The notes under the pieces: generated by a model | Databases searched by the model: none | The model's input: only the letters and a program-made list of their open reading frames with translations | Told to the model about the DNA's origin: nothing | NCBI GenBank assembly: GCA_947488625.1 | Contig: CANKZR010000001.1 | Span: 248,001 to 312,000 of the forward strand | From: an uncultured Sphingomonadaceae bacterium | GTDB lineage: Bacteria > Pseudomonadota > Alphaproteobacteria > Sphingomonadales > Sphingomonadaceae | Length of the DNA stretch: 64,000 bases | Direction of reading: 5' to 3' | Made by a program: the position numbers and the translations under genes | In this document: positions 17,073-26,997 of the stretch, one piece after another | How the letters are laid out: each line of letters begins with the position of its first letter | How positions within the stretch are numbered: position 1 is the stretch's first letter

Positions 17073-18089
17073 TCAGCCTCTCACAAGGCCCAGGGCATCG
17101 TAGGCGGCATCCAGCGTCGGCGTGCCGAGTTCGCGCGCCTGCGCGGCGCCGCGCGCAAGGATCGCATCCAGTTGCTCGCGATCATCCTTTAGCTCCACAA
17201 AACGGTCACGGATCGGGCCGAGCGTGCTCACCATCTTTTCCGCAAGGGCGGGCTTGAACTGACCAAACCCCTGTCCGCCGTGTTCGGCCAGCACGGCCTC
17301 CGGCGTGGTTTCGCCGAGGGCAGCGTAGATGGTGACGAGGTTGAGCGCCTCTGGCCGATCGTCCAGACCGTCCACTTCGCTTGGCAACGGTTCGGGATCG
17401 GTTTTCGCCTTCTTCACCTTCTGCGCCATCGTATCGGCATCATCGGCCAATTCGATCCGGCTCATCTCTGAAGGATCGGACTTGCTCATCTTCTTCGATC
17501 CGTCACGCAGGCTCATGATGCGCGCGGCCTTTGGCGGAATAAACGGTTCGGGCAGGGTGAATACGGGCTTCTCCTCGCTGGCGAAGTCGTTGTTGAACTT
17601 CTGCGCGATGTCGCGCGCCAGTTCCAGGTGCTGCTTCTGGTCGTCACCCACCGGCACATGGGTCGCCTGGTAGAGAAGCACGTCGGCAGCCTGGAGCACG
17701 GGATAGGTGAGCAATGCGGCACTGGCGCTTTCGCGGTTCTTGCCGGCCTTGTCCTTCCACTGCGTCATCCGGTTGAGCCACCCCATTCGCGCGGTTCCGT
17801 TCAGCAGCCACTGCAGTTCCGGATGGGCGGGCACCTGGGCCTGGTTGAACAATACGCAACGCGCCGGGTCCAGCCCGCACGCAACAAGTGCTGCGGCCAT
17901 TTCCAGCGTGTTGGATCTCAGCTCCGCCGGATTGTGCGGCATGCTAAGGGCGTGAAGGTCGGCGAGGAAGAACAGGCACCTGGAATCGCCTTCCATATCG
18001 TCCTGCATCTTCACCCAGTTGCGGATCGCACCAAGATAGTTGCCCAGATGCAGATTTCCGGTTGGCTGGATTCCCGATACGACGATCAT
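17073..18089 (-). CDS. trpS: Tryptophanyl-tRNA synthetase
   Basis: Class I aminoacyl-tRNA synthetase charging tRNA-Trp. The 338-aa protein starts 'MIVVSGIQPTGNLHLGNYLGA' with the HIGH-type motif HLGN and has 'KKMSKS' (KMSKS loop) near residue 198. The ATG at 18089 overlaps the murJ stop as ATGA, so the track's 98-residue extension is wrong and translation is coupled to murJ. Confidence 0.97.
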   Translation of the reverse strand: MIVVSGIQPTGNLHLGNYLGAIRNWVKMQDDMEGDSRCLFFLADLHALSMPHNPAELRSNTLEMAAALVACGLDPARCVLFNQAQVPAHPELQWLLNGTARMGWLNRMTQWKDKAGKNRESASAALLTYPVLQAADVLLYQATHVPVGDDQKQHLELARDIAQKFNNDFASEEKPVFTLPEPFIPPKAARIMSLRDGSKKMSKSDPSEMSRIELADDADTMAQKVKKAKTDPEPLPSEVDGLDDRPEALNLVTIYAALGETTPEAVLAEHGGQGFGQFKPALAEKMVSTLGPIRDRFVELKDDREQLDAILARGAAQARELGTPTLDAAYDALGLVRG

Positions 18090-19756
18090 GGTGCTTTGGG
18101 CTCTCTCTTCTTCATGAAAATGGTGATTCTCTCGCGGCTGATTGCGCCGATGGCGAAGGCGACGCCGAAATAGACCACGACAGCGCAGACGACGAGCGTC
18201 GCCAGCGCCAGCAACCGCGCGAACAAGCCAGCGGCATAGTAGTCCACTAGCAAGTCGCGCGTGTAGAACAAGGCCGCGCCCATCGCCGCAGCGGCGACAA
18301 GCTGCCGGGCGAGACGACCCAGCAGAGGCCAGTCGAGCCGGTAATACCCACGCGCACGAAGGACCGCGTAAAGTATCGCACAATTAAGCCACGCGCCAAT
18401 CACGCTGGCGGCGGCTATGCCGGGAACGCCGTAGCCTAGGGATTCGATTGTCAGCAGCGGTAGGTCTAGCGCGTAGTCGACGATGGCGATCGGGCCGCCG
18501 ACCACAAGGCCGACGTTCCAGATACATACGCCGACGAACACCACCAGCGCGGCAAATGCGGCCCAAACCGGCGTGCGCGTATCGCTGCGGGCATAGAAGC
18601 TGGGGACCAGCACCTTTACCAGTACATAGGCGGGAAGACCCGCCACCAGCACCGCCAGCACATTGCCGGTCATCGCGGCATCGGCGGCATCGAAGCGGCC
18701 GCCCTGGAAGATCATGGTGATGAAGGGGATGGCGCACACCGCCAGCGCCACGGCGGCGGGCAGGGTCAGCAGCATTCCTAGTTCGATGGCATTTGACTGG
18801 ATGCGCGCCGCCCCTTGCTTGTCATTCGCGCCCACGAACTTGGAGAGCGTGGGCAGGATCGCGGTGGAAAGCGCGATGCCGATGATGCCCAGCGGCAACT
18901 GGTTCAGCCGGTCGGCATAGTTCATCCAGCTGATCGCGCTGCCTTCAAGCTGGTTGAGGAAGTAGACCTGCAACAGCGTATTGATCTGGTAGGCACCGCC
19001 GCCGATGGCCGCAGGCAGGGCTATGATACCCAGCCGCTTCACTTCGGGCGTCAACCTGGGCCGGGTGATCCAGCGCGGGCGGAAACCCTCAACATGCGCC
19101 CAGTAGAGCAGCCAGCCCAGTTGCAGCACACCGGCCGCGGGAATGGCCCAGGCAACGACATAGCCCATCGCCTCCACACTGCTTTCCACCCCATACGTTG
19201 CTTCCACGCCCAGCAGCGTGGCGATCAGCACGAGGTTCAGGATGATGGGAAAGCTAGCGCCGGGACCGAAGCGGGAGACGGAGTTCAACATCCCCGTAAG
19301 CAGCGTGACGATGCTGACGAGGAATATGTAGGGAAACATGATCCGTGCGAAATCGACCGAGTAATCGAAAGTGGCAGGTTCGATGGGCTTGTCCGACAGC
19401 AGCCAGATCACACCTGGCATGGCGATCTCGAATATCGCGGTGAGCGCGATCAGCACCGGCACGAAAACGGAGATCACGTCCTGCGAGAACGTGCGGGCCT
19501 GCGCCAATCCATCCTCGCCGTCATCGCCCGTTTCTGCGTGCAGGCGCTTGGAAAACATCGGCACGAAGGCCGCCGAGAAGGCACCCTCGGCAAACAGGCG
19601 GCGGAACACGTTGGGAATGATCAGCGCCTGGAACCAGGCATCGGTCACTTCATTAGCGCCCAGCACGCGCGCGAAAATCATTTCGCGCGCCATGCCTGCC
19701 ACCCGGCTCACCATGGTGAGCGAGCCGATGGTTCCCACGTTCCTGAGCAGGCTCAT
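18086..19756 (-). CDS. murJ: Lipid II flippase MurJ
   Basis: Flips lipid II across the inner membrane for peptidoglycan synthesis. The 556-aa MOP-superfamily protein has about 14 transmembrane segments and the characteristic start 'GTIGSLTMVSRVAGMAREMIFARVLGANEVTDAW' and 'FRRLFAEGAFSAAFVPMF', with conserved charged residues in the central cavity. Expressed between secB (31-base gap) and trpS (4-base overlap). Confidence 0.96.
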   Translation of the reverse strand: MSLLRNVGTIGSLTMVSRVAGMAREMIFARVLGANEVTDAWFQALIIPNVFRRLFAEGAFSAAFVPMFSKRLHAETGDDGEDGLAQARTFSQDVISVFVPVLIALTAIFEIAMPGVIWLLSDKPIEPATFDYSVDFARIMFPYIFLVSIVTLLTGMLNSVSRFGPGASFPIILNLVLIATLLGVEATYGVESSVEAMGYVVAWAIPAAGVLQLGWLLYWAHVEGFRPRWITRPRLTPEVKRLGIIALPAAIGGGAYQINTLLQVYFLNQLEGSAISWMNYADRLNQLPLGIIGIALSTAILPTLSKFVGANDKQGAARIQSNAIELGMLLTLPAAVALAVCAIPFITMIFQGGRFDAADAAMTGNVLAVLVAGLPAYVLVKVLVPSFYARSDTRTPVWAAFAALVVFVGVCIWNVGLVVGGPIAIVDYALDLPLLTIESLGYGVPGIAAASVIGAWLNCAILYAVLRARGYYRLDWPLLGRLARQLVAAAAMGAALFYTRDLLVDYYAAGLFARLLALATLVVCAVVVYFGVAFAIGAISRERITIFMKKREPKAP

Positions 19757-19787
19757 ACGATCAACCGCCCGCTATCGCACTGGTGGC

Positions 19788-20330
19788 TCAGCCTTCGCTG
19801 CCAGCGGGCGCATCGCCAGCCGGAACGCCGCCTTGGCCCTGTTCCGCTGTGCGCTGCTGCTGCATGCGCTGCACGTAAAGACCGTTGAAATCGATGGGAT
19901 CCAGCATCAGCGGCGCAAAACCTGCATCGCGGATCGCATCGGAAACGACACGGCGCGCGAATGGGAACAGCAGGCGCGGGGCTTCGGCGTAGGTGAATGC
20001 GTGGCTTTGCGCTTCGTTCATGTTGCGAATGCCCACAAGGCCGCAATAGGCAAGGTCCACGATATAGGCCGTGCCGGCTTCCATCTTGGCGGTGACGGTG
20101 ATTTTCAGTTCCACCTCGGTCACATCGTCGCTTGCAGGCTTGGCACCGATATTGAACTGCACGTCCATCTGCGGCTGATCCTGCCAGCGGTAGGACTGCG
20201 GTGCGTTCGGGTTCTCGACCGACAGATCCTTCACATACTGGGTAATGACGCCGGCCACAGGGGCAGTATCGTTGCCGTTGGGTGCGGCTGCATCGTCGAG
20301 ATTCTTGAGAACGTCGCCTTCTTCGGCCAT
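19788..20330 (-). CDS. secB: Protein-export chaperone SecB
   Basis: Cytosolic tetrameric chaperone that holds preproteins unfolded for SecA. The 180-aa protein has 'QYVKDLSVENPNAPQSY', 'EVELKITVTAK' strands and 'LLFPFARRVVSDAIRDAGFAPLMLDPIDF', all standard. The C-terminal tail is Gly/Ala/Asp-rich and lacks the basic SecA-binding end of E. coli, as in other alphaproteobacteria. First gene of secB-murJ-trpS, divergent from the Tim44-like gene. Confidence 0.97.
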   Translation of the reverse strand: MAEEGDVLKNLDDAAAPNGNDTAPVAGVITQYVKDLSVENPNAPQSYRWQDQPQMDVQFNIGAKPASDDVTEVELKITVTAKMEAGTAYIVDLAYCGLVGIRNMNEAQSHAFTYAEAPRLLFPFARRVVSDAIRDAGFAPLMLDPIDFNGLYVQRMQQQRTAEQGQGGVPAGDAPAGSEG

Positions 20331-20563
20331 GATGGTATCGTCTTTCGCTATAAGGTTGTGCGCGCCGGATTCGCGCGTGAATACGCTCGGCGCGCGCCTA
20401 TCATCTGTTTATCGCCGCCGCAATGCCGCGACGAAGCGGGGCTGGCGTGCTTCATGCCTACTTAAGACGTGGTTGTTCATTTGATATTGGTACCTATTTC
20501 AGCCACAATACCGAATTACAGCCCGCGATGAATTGAAGCGCGCGGGCAGAATGGGAAAATTGC

Positions 20564-21223
20564 GTGATCGTAGAAATCGTCATCCTCGCCATGATTGCCG
20601 CCTTTCTGGGCATGCGCCTGTATTCGGTGCTGGGCCGACGGGCGGAGCATGAGGAAGAGGTTATTCCTACCAATCGTTTCGACCGGGGTGACGAGGAATC
20701 CGCGCCCCGCACGTTGACGCAGCCTGCTGGCGATTCCGCTCAAGCCGATCGCACGATCGCCGGTTTTCCGCCTGCTGTCGAAATGGGCCTGCGCGAAATT
20801 TCCACCGCGGATCGCAATTTTGAATTGCTCGGCTTCCTCGAAGGCGCCCGGGGCGCTTACGAGGTTGTTCTCGAAGCCTTCTGGCGCGGCGACAAGGACG
20901 AACTTCAGGCATTGTGCGACGATGACGTCTACGAAAGCTTCGCCTCCGTGATCGACGAGCGGGAAGAGGCCGGTATCACCATGGACAACCGCCTGATCCG
21001 GATCGAGGACGTGAAGGTTCATTCCGCCGAGCTGGACGGCAAGATTGCCCGCATTGCCGTGCGCTTCGTGTCCGACATCGCCAGCGTCAGCCGTGACAAG
21101 GATGGCAACGTGGTGGCCGGATCGCTGGATGATGCCGTGGAAAGCCGCGATATCTGGACCTTCAGCCGCGATATACGCAGCGACGATCCGCAGTGGCTTC
21201 TCGACGAGACCGACCAGGACTGA
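20564..21223 (+). CDS. Tim44/TimA-family inner-membrane protein
   Basis: 219 aa with one N-terminal transmembrane helix ('IVEIVILAMIAAFLGMRLYSVLG'), a variable linker and a C-terminal Tim44-like domain (about residues 75-215): 'FLEGARGAYEVVLEAFWRGDKDELQALCDDDVYESF'. Alphaproteobacterial relatives are called TimA and are thought to tie Tim44's origin to membrane protein assembly. Start GTG at 20564 with GGGA upstream. Adjacent to divergent secB and just ahead of mltA, a conserved sphingomonad arrangement. A 7-bp GC hairpin (GCCCGCG/CGCGGGC, 20520-20547) lies in its leader. Confidence 0.9.
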   Translation: MIVEIVILAMIAAFLGMRLYSVLGRRAEHEEEVIPTNRFDRGDEESAPRTLTQPAGDSAQADRTIAGFPPAVEMGLREISTADRNFELLGFLEGARGAYEVVLEAFWRGDKDELQALCDDDVYESFASVIDEREEAGITMDNRLIRIEDVKVHSAELDGKIARIAVRFVSDIASVSRDKDGNVVAGSLDDAVESRDIWTFSRDIRSDDPQWLLDETDQD

Positions 21224-21237
21224 TAGCGGCCCGGCGC

Positions 21238-22419
21238 GTGACTCATTCGCGCCTTCTTCTCGGCATCGTAGCCATCGGGCTGGTTGCTGCCTGTTCAAGC
21301 ATCATTCCCGAAGGCCAGCCGCAGCAGCCACCGGCCATTCCAGTCGCGCCAAATGCCGCCAGTCTTGGCGTATCTGCCGGCCCTGCGTTCGACAGCCTCG
21401 CGATCAGCGCCGTGGATGCCAGTCACGCGCTGGACGCGTTCGTTGCCAGCTGCCATGTGCCCCAACGACGCGATGATGTGTCTGGCCTTACGCGGCAGGG
21501 GGATTGGGCAGAGCCATGTGATGCCGCCGCCAACTGGCGGCGCGACGATGCCCGGCGCTTCTTCGGCAGCTATTTCACACCGGTGGTGGTTGGCGATGGG
21601 CAGGGCTTTGCGACCGGCTATTTCGAACCGCAGATTGTCGGCAGCGCCACGCGGCGTCCAGGTCTGGACGTGCCCGTCTATGCCGTGCCGCATGATCTCG
21701 AACGGTGTTGGCGCGATGGTACGCCCATGTCGCAGCGCGAAGGACGGGCACCGCTTTCCCGCCGCACGCCGGATGGGGCCTGCGTACCCTACTATTCGCG
21801 CGCCGAAATAGATGATGGCGCACTGGCCGGGCGCGGACTGGAAATCGGTTGGGCGGCGGACCCGGTGGAATTCTTCTTCCTGCAAATCCAGGGTTCTGGC
21901 CAGCTTGTCGCGCCTGACGGGCAGATTACGCGCATTGGCTATGCGGCGCAGAACGGCAAGGCATACACCGGTATCGGTCGCCTCATGCGAGAGCGCGGGC
22001 TGATCGGTCCGGGCACGCAGTATGCCACTTCCATGCAAGGCATCATGCAATACCTGCGTGACCATCCGGCGCAGGGCCGCGCCATAATGCGAGAGAACGA
22101 AAGCTGGATATTCTTCCGCGTACTGGAAGGACCAGGGCCCATCGGCTCCATCGGCGTGCCCGTTTCGGCGGAGAACAGCGTGGCTGTCGATCCCGGTTTC
22201 GTACCCTACGGGGCTCCTGTGATCCTCGATCTGGATCGAGACGAGGCGGACGGGCTGTGGGTGGCGCAGGATACCGGCGGCGCGATCAAGGGTGCAAACC
22301 GGTTCGACACGTTCTGGGGGGCAGGCACGCGCGCACGCGATATCGCCGGTGGCATGAGCGGGCGCGGACGTGCGCTGGTGCTGCTTCCGAGAGAGGCTGC
22401 GAACAGGCTGATACCATGA
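21238..22419 (+). CDS. mltA: Membrane-bound lytic murein transglycosylase A
   Basis: Cleaves glycan strands of peptidoglycan to 1,6-anhydro ends. I use the GTG at 21238 (393 aa) because it starts a lipoprotein signal 'LLLGIVAIGLVAAC' with lipobox Cys; the ATG in the track lies inside timA. The MltA domain follows ('GQGFATGYFEPQIVGS', 'VEFFFLQIQGSGQL'), then the 3D domain with conserved Asp residues ('VAVDPGFVPYGAPV', 'AQDTGGAIKGANRFDTFWG'). Its stop overlaps the smr start as ATGA. Confidence 0.96.
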   Translation: MTHSRLLLGIVAIGLVAACSSIIPEGQPQQPPAIPVAPNAASLGVSAGPAFDSLAISAVDASHALDAFVASCHVPQRRDDVSGLTRQGDWAEPCDAAANWRRDDARRFFGSYFTPVVVGDGQGFATGYFEPQIVGSATRRPGLDVPVYAVPHDLERCWRDGTPMSQREGRAPLSRRTPDGACVPYYSRAEIDDGALAGRGLEIGWAADPVEFFFLQIQGSGQLVAPDGQITRIGYAAQNGKAYTGIGRLMRERGLIGPGTQYATSMQGIMQYLRDHPAQGRAIMRENESWIFFRVLEGPGPIGSIGVPVSAENSVAVDPGFVPYGAPVILDLDRDEADGLWVAQDTGGAIKGANRFDTFWGAGTRARDIAGGMSGRGRALVLLPREAANRLIP

Positions 22420-22985
22420 GCCGCGCACCAAGGGGCCTCTCGCCCGAAGAGAGCGCGCTGTGGAACAAGGTTGCGTCCACGGTGAAGCCGCTGGAGGCGC
22501 GGCCCGCAACAAAGCCCGATCCGGTAAAGCCTGCGCCGCCTGCGCCTGTGACACAAGCCAAGCGACTGAAGGGCAGGGTTCCTCAACCACTACCTCCCAA
22601 GGCCGCAAAACCCCCTGCTTCGCCGCCGCCGCTTTCGACGCCAGGTCTCGATTCGCACTGGGAGCGTCGCCTGTCACGAACAGGCACCGACCCAGATTTC
22701 ACGCTGGACTTGCATGGCCACACGCTGGACCAGGCATACCGGAGGCTGGATGCGGGTTTGATGCAGGCCAAGGCAATGAATGCGCGACTTGTGCTGGTGA
22801 TTACCGGCAAGCCGCGCCCGGTGGATGCGGCAGACAGAGGGCACAGGCGCGGGGCGATAAGGGCAAAAATCCTCGACTGGCTGGCCGCAGGTAGCCACGC
22901 CTCCGACATCGCAGCCATCAGAAAGGCGCACCGCCGCCACGGTGGCGAGGGTGCGCTGTATCTGGTGCTGCGGCGGCGGCGTTAG
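22416..22985 (+). CDS. Smr-domain protein
   Basis: 189 aa. An N-terminal Pro/Ala/Lys-rich disordered half (residues 20-80) is followed by a Smr domain (about 95-185): 'LDLHGHTLDQAYRRLDAGL' with the L-D-x-H motif, 'LVLVITGKP' and the GxG-type loop. Smr domains are associated with nuclease activity on nucleic acids or ribosome rescue (SmrB) in other bacteria; the substrate here is unknown. Translationally coupled to mltA by ATGA overlap. Its ends do not overlap the next convergent gene. Confidence 0.9.
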   Translation: MSRAPRGLSPEESALWNKVASTVKPLEARPATKPDPVKPAPPAPVTQAKRLKGRVPQPLPPKAAKPPASPPPLSTPGLDSHWERRLSRTGTDPDFTLDLHGHTLDQAYRRLDAGLMQAKAMNARLVLVITGKPRPVDAADRGHRRGAIRAKILDWLAAGSHASDIAAIRKAHRRHGGEGALYLVLRRRR

Positions 22986-23018
22986 CGTCCACTCCGGCCG
23001 CCCCTATCCCATGAGCCA

Positions 23019-23555
23019 CTATCCCATGAGCATGGTGTTCATCAGGCGGCCCGGCAGGGCGAAGGCCACGATGCCCGGAATCATCAACGCCGTCAGATAG
23101 GTGACCACCAGATGCTTCTTGTGTCCGGCGATATCGCCCTTGCGTGCGGTGGCGACGGTTTTCCAGGCTGCATGGAACGTGATCGGCACGAAAACATGGA
23201 TGAAGCTGAAACCGCCGGTCGACTGGATGAAAATCGCGCTGGTGGCCGTGATCAGCATCAGGACCAACCACACTTTGCCAAGCTGCCTGTGCAATTTCGT
23301 GCCTTTGCGCGCCAGCAACAGGAAGCCACCCAGCGGGACCGCGGGCAACACGGTCGCGACGTGGATGATGACGGGCAGCTTGGCGTAGTGATGCAGGTTG
23401 TCCACCAGTCCGAACGCCGCGCGACCCAGCGCGATCACGATGAAGAAGCACATTGTGAAACATGCGATCGACACCAGCGTGCGGGCCACGGGGCCGATAT
23501 CGAAACCGGGCTGCGCAGCGGGGGAGGTGGTGAAGGGCAGGCTAAGAGTGGTCAT
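23019..23555 (-). CDS. DUF2306-like membrane protein
   Basis: 178 aa from the ATG at 23555, which has GGAGAC five bases upstream. Four to five transmembrane segments carry conserved His residues ('HHYAKLPVIIHVATVLPAVPLGG', 'KLHRQLGKVWL', 'FIHVFVPITFHAAW', 'GHKKHLVV'), a pattern I associate with DUF2306 proteins. The His spacing could bind haem or metal, but that is a guess. Divergent from the LytTR regulator gene 156 bases away, a possible regulator-target pair. Confidence 0.7.
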   Translation of the reverse strand: MTTLSLPFTTSPAAQPGFDIGPVARTLVSIACFTMCFFIVIALGRAAFGLVDNLHHYAKLPVIIHVATVLPAVPLGGFLLLARKGTKLHRQLGKVWLVLMLITATSAIFIQSTGGFSFIHVFVPITFHAAWKTVATARKGDIAGHKKHLVVTYLTALMIPGIVAFALPGRLMNTMLMG

Positions 23556-23711
23556 TCGCGGTCTCCATCGAAGTTCGTGGAAACCGTTCTGGCCGATGCC
23601 CGGTGGGCCGCAATCGCAAAACCGTGAACGGGGCGCTGCCTTCGTGAAAGGGGCGCATTTCCCGGCAATTGCCACTTTACGAAGCGCGAATGGGCAGTAG
23701 GCTTGCCCCCA

Positions 23712-24539
23712 ATGAGTAGCTCAACCCACGGCAGCGGCGCACGTCTGGCGCGCCAGATCATCATTGATATCGCCGTCTTGCTGGCAATCGGTGCGGTCTT
23801 GGGCATTCTGGCGCCGCTGGGCACGGGGTACATGAGCCTGCCCGCACGCATGGCCTACTGGATGTTGATGGCGGTGGCCGGGTACCTTTTCTACAAGCCG
23901 ATCGGCGCCATTGTCTTGCGGCTGGGGCCGAAACTGGATCTTCCCCCGTGGTTTCTCTGGTGTGCAGCGGTGCTGATCGCATCGCTGCCCATGGCGATAC
24001 TGGTGTGGTTCGTGAATGCGGGCCGTGGCCCTGTGCCGATCCCTGCGCTGGACGTGGCCCTGACCCACTACTTTGCCGTCGCGGTAGTGGGCGCGGTAAT
24101 CACGATCATGTTCAACCTGCTGCCCGCCACGCGAACCGGCTCGACCGGTGCAATGCCCGTAGCCAGTCCTTCCCCGCCACCTCCTGTGCCGGACGCTCCT
24201 GAACCGCAGGCGAACTTTCAAAATCCTTCCCCACGGTTTCTCGACCGCCTGCCTGCCGCAATCGGCACGGACCTGATCGCGCTGGAGATGGAGGATCATT
24301 ACGTGCGCGCCCATACCGCATTGGGTAGCGAGCTGGTGCTCATGCGCATGCGCGATGCCGTGGCAGAGTTGGACGGTATCGAGGGCGAGCAGGTTCACCG
24401 CAGCTGGTGGGTCGCGCGCGGTGCGGTAGCGGATGTGAAGCGGGAGGGGCGAAACGTGCGGCTGGTGCTGGACAACGGGATCGAGGCCCCCGTCAGCCGC
24501 GCCAACCTTCCCGTGCTGAAACAACGCGGCTGGATATGA
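23712..24539 (+). CDS. LytTR-type regulator with four-helix membrane domain
   Basis: 275 aa from the ATG at 23712 (the track's TTG is three codons earlier). Residues about 18-140 hold four transmembrane helices; a Pro-rich linker (about 150-170) leads to a C-terminal LytTR DNA-binding domain (about 175-275): 'LIALEMEDHYVRAHT', 'LMRMRDAVAEL', 'VHRSWWVARGAV', 'RNVRLVLDNGIEAPVSR'. This is the membrane-LytTR architecture rather than a response regulator; in other bacteria such proteins are paired with a small membrane inhibitor. Convergent with katG. Confidence 0.88.
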   Translation: MSSSTHGSGARLARQIIIDIAVLLAIGAVLGILAPLGTGYMSLPARMAYWMLMAVAGYLFYKPIGAIVLRLGPKLDLPPWFLWCAAVLIASLPMAILVWFVNAGRGPVPIPALDVALTHYFAVAVVGAVITIMFNLLPATRTGSTGAMPVASPSPPPPVPDAPEPQANFQNPSPRFLDRLPAAIGTDLIALEMEDHYVRAHTALGSELVLMRMRDAVAELDGIEGEQVHRSWWVARGAVADVKREGRNVRLVLDNGIEAPVSRANLPVLKQRGWI

Positions 24540-24548
24540 TCCGCCTAT

Positions 24549-24587
24549 GAAAAAGGCCCCCGGCATCGCTGCCGAGGGCCTTCTCCC
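24549..24587. terminator. Bidirectional terminator, katG/LytTR
   Basis: AAGGCCC-C-CGGC pairs with GCCG-A-GGGCCTT around an ATCGCT loop. On the minus strand it is followed by TTTTTC, so it is a good intrinsic terminator for katG; on the plus strand the tail CTCCC is poor. Confidence 0.8.
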
Positions 24588-24602
24588 TGCGGATCATTTC
24601 GA

Positions 24603-26795
24603 TCAGAAGCGACCGGCGTTCATCACCTTCGTCCAGGCTGAGACGAAAATTTCGACGAACCGTTTCTCGCCGCCATTTTCGGCGAACACTTCAGCCACGG
24701 CGCGCAACTGCGAATTGGAGCCGAACACCAGGTCGGTTCGCGTGGCGCGCCATTTTTCTTCACCCGACTTGCGGTCCTTGCCGATGAATTCTTCGTCACC
24801 GCTTTCATCGACCACTTCCCAGATCGTGCCCATTTCCAGCAGGTTCACGAAGAAGTCGTTCGACAGCACGCCCGGACGATCGGTGAATACGCCGATACTG
24901 TTGCCGTGCTGGGTGTGCTTGGTAACGGCGCCCAGTGCCCGCATCCCGCCTACCAACGCTGTCATTTCGGGGATCGAGAGGCCCAGTAGATGGGCACGGT
25001 CGATCAACATTTCTTCCGTCTTCACCGAAGCCTTGGTCTTCAGGTAGTTACGGAAACCGTCGGCGAAAGGCTCCAGCGGCTCGAAGCTCTCGGCATCGGT
25101 ATGCTCCTCGCCCGCGTCACCGCGACCGGTGGATACATCGACGTTGACCGAGTGGCCGCCATCCTTTGCCGCCTTCTCGATTGCTGCAGCACCGGCCAGC
25201 ACGATGGCATCGGCCATGGAGATGTTGCCACGCAACTCCTCCAGCTTGTTCAGCACCTTGCCGAGTTCTTCAGGATCGTTGACCTCCCAGTCCTTTTGCG
25301 GGGCCAGCCGCACACGGGCACCGTTGGCACCGCCGCGATGGTCCGAATTGCGGTAGGTAGAGGCCGAAGCCCAGGCCGCCTTGACCAGTTCGGAAATGGT
25401 CAGGCCGCTATCCAGCACCTTGTTCTTGAACGACGATACGTCGCTGTCGGACACGGTGCTGCCTTCGGGAACGGGGTCCTGCCAGATCAGGTCTTCTTCC
25501 GGCACTTCCGGGCCGAGGTAGCGTTCCTTCGGCCCCATGTCGCGGTGAGTCAGCTTGAACCACGCGCGGGCGAAGGCATCGTCCAGCGCGGCCTGGTCGT
25601 CACGGAAGCGTTCGGAAATCTTGCGATATTCCGGGTCACGCTTCAGCGCCATGTCGGCCGTGGTCATGATGGTGGGAACCTTCTTCGAAGGATCGCGCGC
25701 ATCGGGCGCCATGTCTTCGGGTTCGGGATTGATAGGCGTCCACTGGTGAGCACCGGCCGGGCTTTTCGTCAGTTCATATTCGTACTTGAACAGCAGACGG
25801 AAATAGTCGCCTCCCCACTGCGTGGGGTTGGGCGTCCACGCGCCTTCGATGCCCGAGGTGGTGATGTGGCCGTTGCCGATTTCCTCGGGGTCGGTCATCC
25901 AGCCAAAGCCCATGTGGTGCAGGTTCTCACCCTCGGGTGCCTTGCCGAACTTGTCGGAAGGTTCTGCGCCGTGGCACTTGCCGAACGCATGGCCGCCAGC
26001 CGTGAGCGCGACGGTTTCCTCGTCGTTCATGGCCATGCGGGCAAAGGTTTCGCGCATGTCGCGGGCCATGCCCTCGGCATCGTGCGGATCGCCGCCCGGG
26101 CCTTCCGGGTTGACGTAGATCAGACCCATCTGGATCGCCGCGAGCGGATTTTCCAGCGCCTTGCCTTCATCGGGAATAATGCGGGTTTCCACGCCTTCGT
26201 CGACCCACTGGTCCTCAGAGCCCCAGTAAACCATCTCCGGCTCGAACACGTCCTCGCGCCCGCCGCCAAAACCGAACACGGGGCCGCCCATGCTCTCGAT
26301 CGCGACATTGCCCGTCAGGATGAACAGATCAGCCCAGCTGATGTTCTTGCCGTACTTTTGCTTGATCGGCCACAACAGGCGGCGCGCCTTGTCGAGGTTG
26401 CCGTTATCGGGCCAGGAGTTGAGCGGGGCAAAACGCTGCTGGCCGCTGGAGGAGCCGCCGCGCCCGTCGCCGGTGCGATAGGTGCCCGCAGCGTGCCATG
26501 CCATGCGGATGAAGAAGGGGCCGTAGTGGCCATAGTCCGCTGGCCACCAATCCTGGCTGTCGGTCATCAATGCCTTGATGTCAGCTTTCAGCGCGTTGTA
26601 ATCCAGCGTGTTGAAAGCCTCGGCGTAGTTGAAATCCTCGTCCAGCGGATTGGCGGACTTGCCGTCTTCCGTCAGAATATCGAGCTGTAGTGCATCGGGC
26701 CACCAATCACGGTTGGTGCGGCCCAGCAGGTTGCGCGTGCCACCATTCCCACTGAAAGGGCATCCGCCGGAAATCGAACCTGTTTCTGCGTCCAT
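24603..26795 (-). CDS. katG: Catalase-peroxidase KatG
   Basis: Haem enzyme that dismutes hydrogen peroxide and acts as a peroxidase. 730 aa from the ATG at 26795, chosen for GAGGAGAG just upstream; the track adds 29 residues. The distal site '[12 protein letters not shown]' has Arg, Trp and His; the Trp-Tyr-Met crosslink partners are present ('IYVNPEGP' and 'RMAMNDEE'), and the proximal His is in '[12 protein letters not shown]'. The C-terminal duplicated domain is intact. Same strand as ahpC-ahpF. ATCGAT palindromes upstream may be regulator sites. Confidence 0.97.
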   Translation of the reverse strand: MDAETGSISGGCPFSGNGGTRNLLGRTNRDWWPDALQLDILTEDGKSANPLDEDFNYAEAFNTLDYNALKADIKALMTDSQDWWPADYGHYGPFFIRMAWHAAGTYRTGDGRGGSSSGQQRFAPLNSWPDNGNLDKARRLLWPIKQKYGKNISWADLFILTGNVAIESMGGPVFGFGGGREDVFEPEMVYWGSEDQWVDEGVETRIIPDEGKALENPLAAIQMGLIYVNPEGPGGDPHDAEGMARDMRETFARMAMNDEETVALTAGGHAFGKCHGAEPSDKFGKAPEGENLHHMGFGWMTDPEEIGNGHITTSGIEGAWTPNPTQWGGDYFRLLFKYEYELTKSPAGAHQWTPINPEPEDMAPDARDPSKKVPTIMTTADMALKRDPEYRKISERFRDDQAALDDAFARAWFKLTHRDMGPKERYLGPEVPEEDLIWQDPVPEGSTVSDSDVSSFKNKVLDSGLTISELVKAAWASASTYRNSDHRGGANGARVRLAPQKDWEVNDPEELGKVLNKLEELRGNISMADAIVLAGAAAIEKAAKDGGHSVNVDVSTGRGDAGEEHTDAESFEPLEPFADGFRNYLKTKASVKTEEMLIDRAHLLGLSIPEMTALVGGMRALGAVTKHTQHGNSIGVFTDRPGVLSNDFFVNLLEMGTIWEVVDESGDEEFIGKDRKSGEEKWRATRTDLVFGSNSQLRAVAEVFAENGGEKRFVEIFVSAWTKVMNAGRF

Positions 26796-26938
26796 AATTC
26801 TCTCCTCTTCATCATCTATCGATTCATCAATGGCTGAAGAATGCGCCCGATCCTGTAATTCGTCCAATCGATAAGTTGGCATTTATTGATCGGTTTGTTC
26901 GTTAACGCGATTGGTCGCTCCGATGGGGCGACAAAACG

Positions 26939-26973
26939 AAAAGGCCCGGCGCTGCGGAATGCAGCACCGGGCC
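26939..26973 (-). terminator. ahpF intrinsic terminator
   Basis: GGCCCGG-C-GCTGC pairs with GCAGC-A-CCGGGCC; on the minus strand, 25 bases after the ahpF stop, it is followed by TTTTCGTTTTG. It separates ahpF from katG, so katG needs its own promoter. Confidence 0.85.
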
Positions 26974-26997
26974 ATGTTTGTCGAAAGTGCGATGACG

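Noticed and set aside
24990-26690. 566-aa plus-strand ORF opposite katG
   Set aside because: High GC removes stop codons in the antisense frame; katG on the other strand is complete with all active-site residues.
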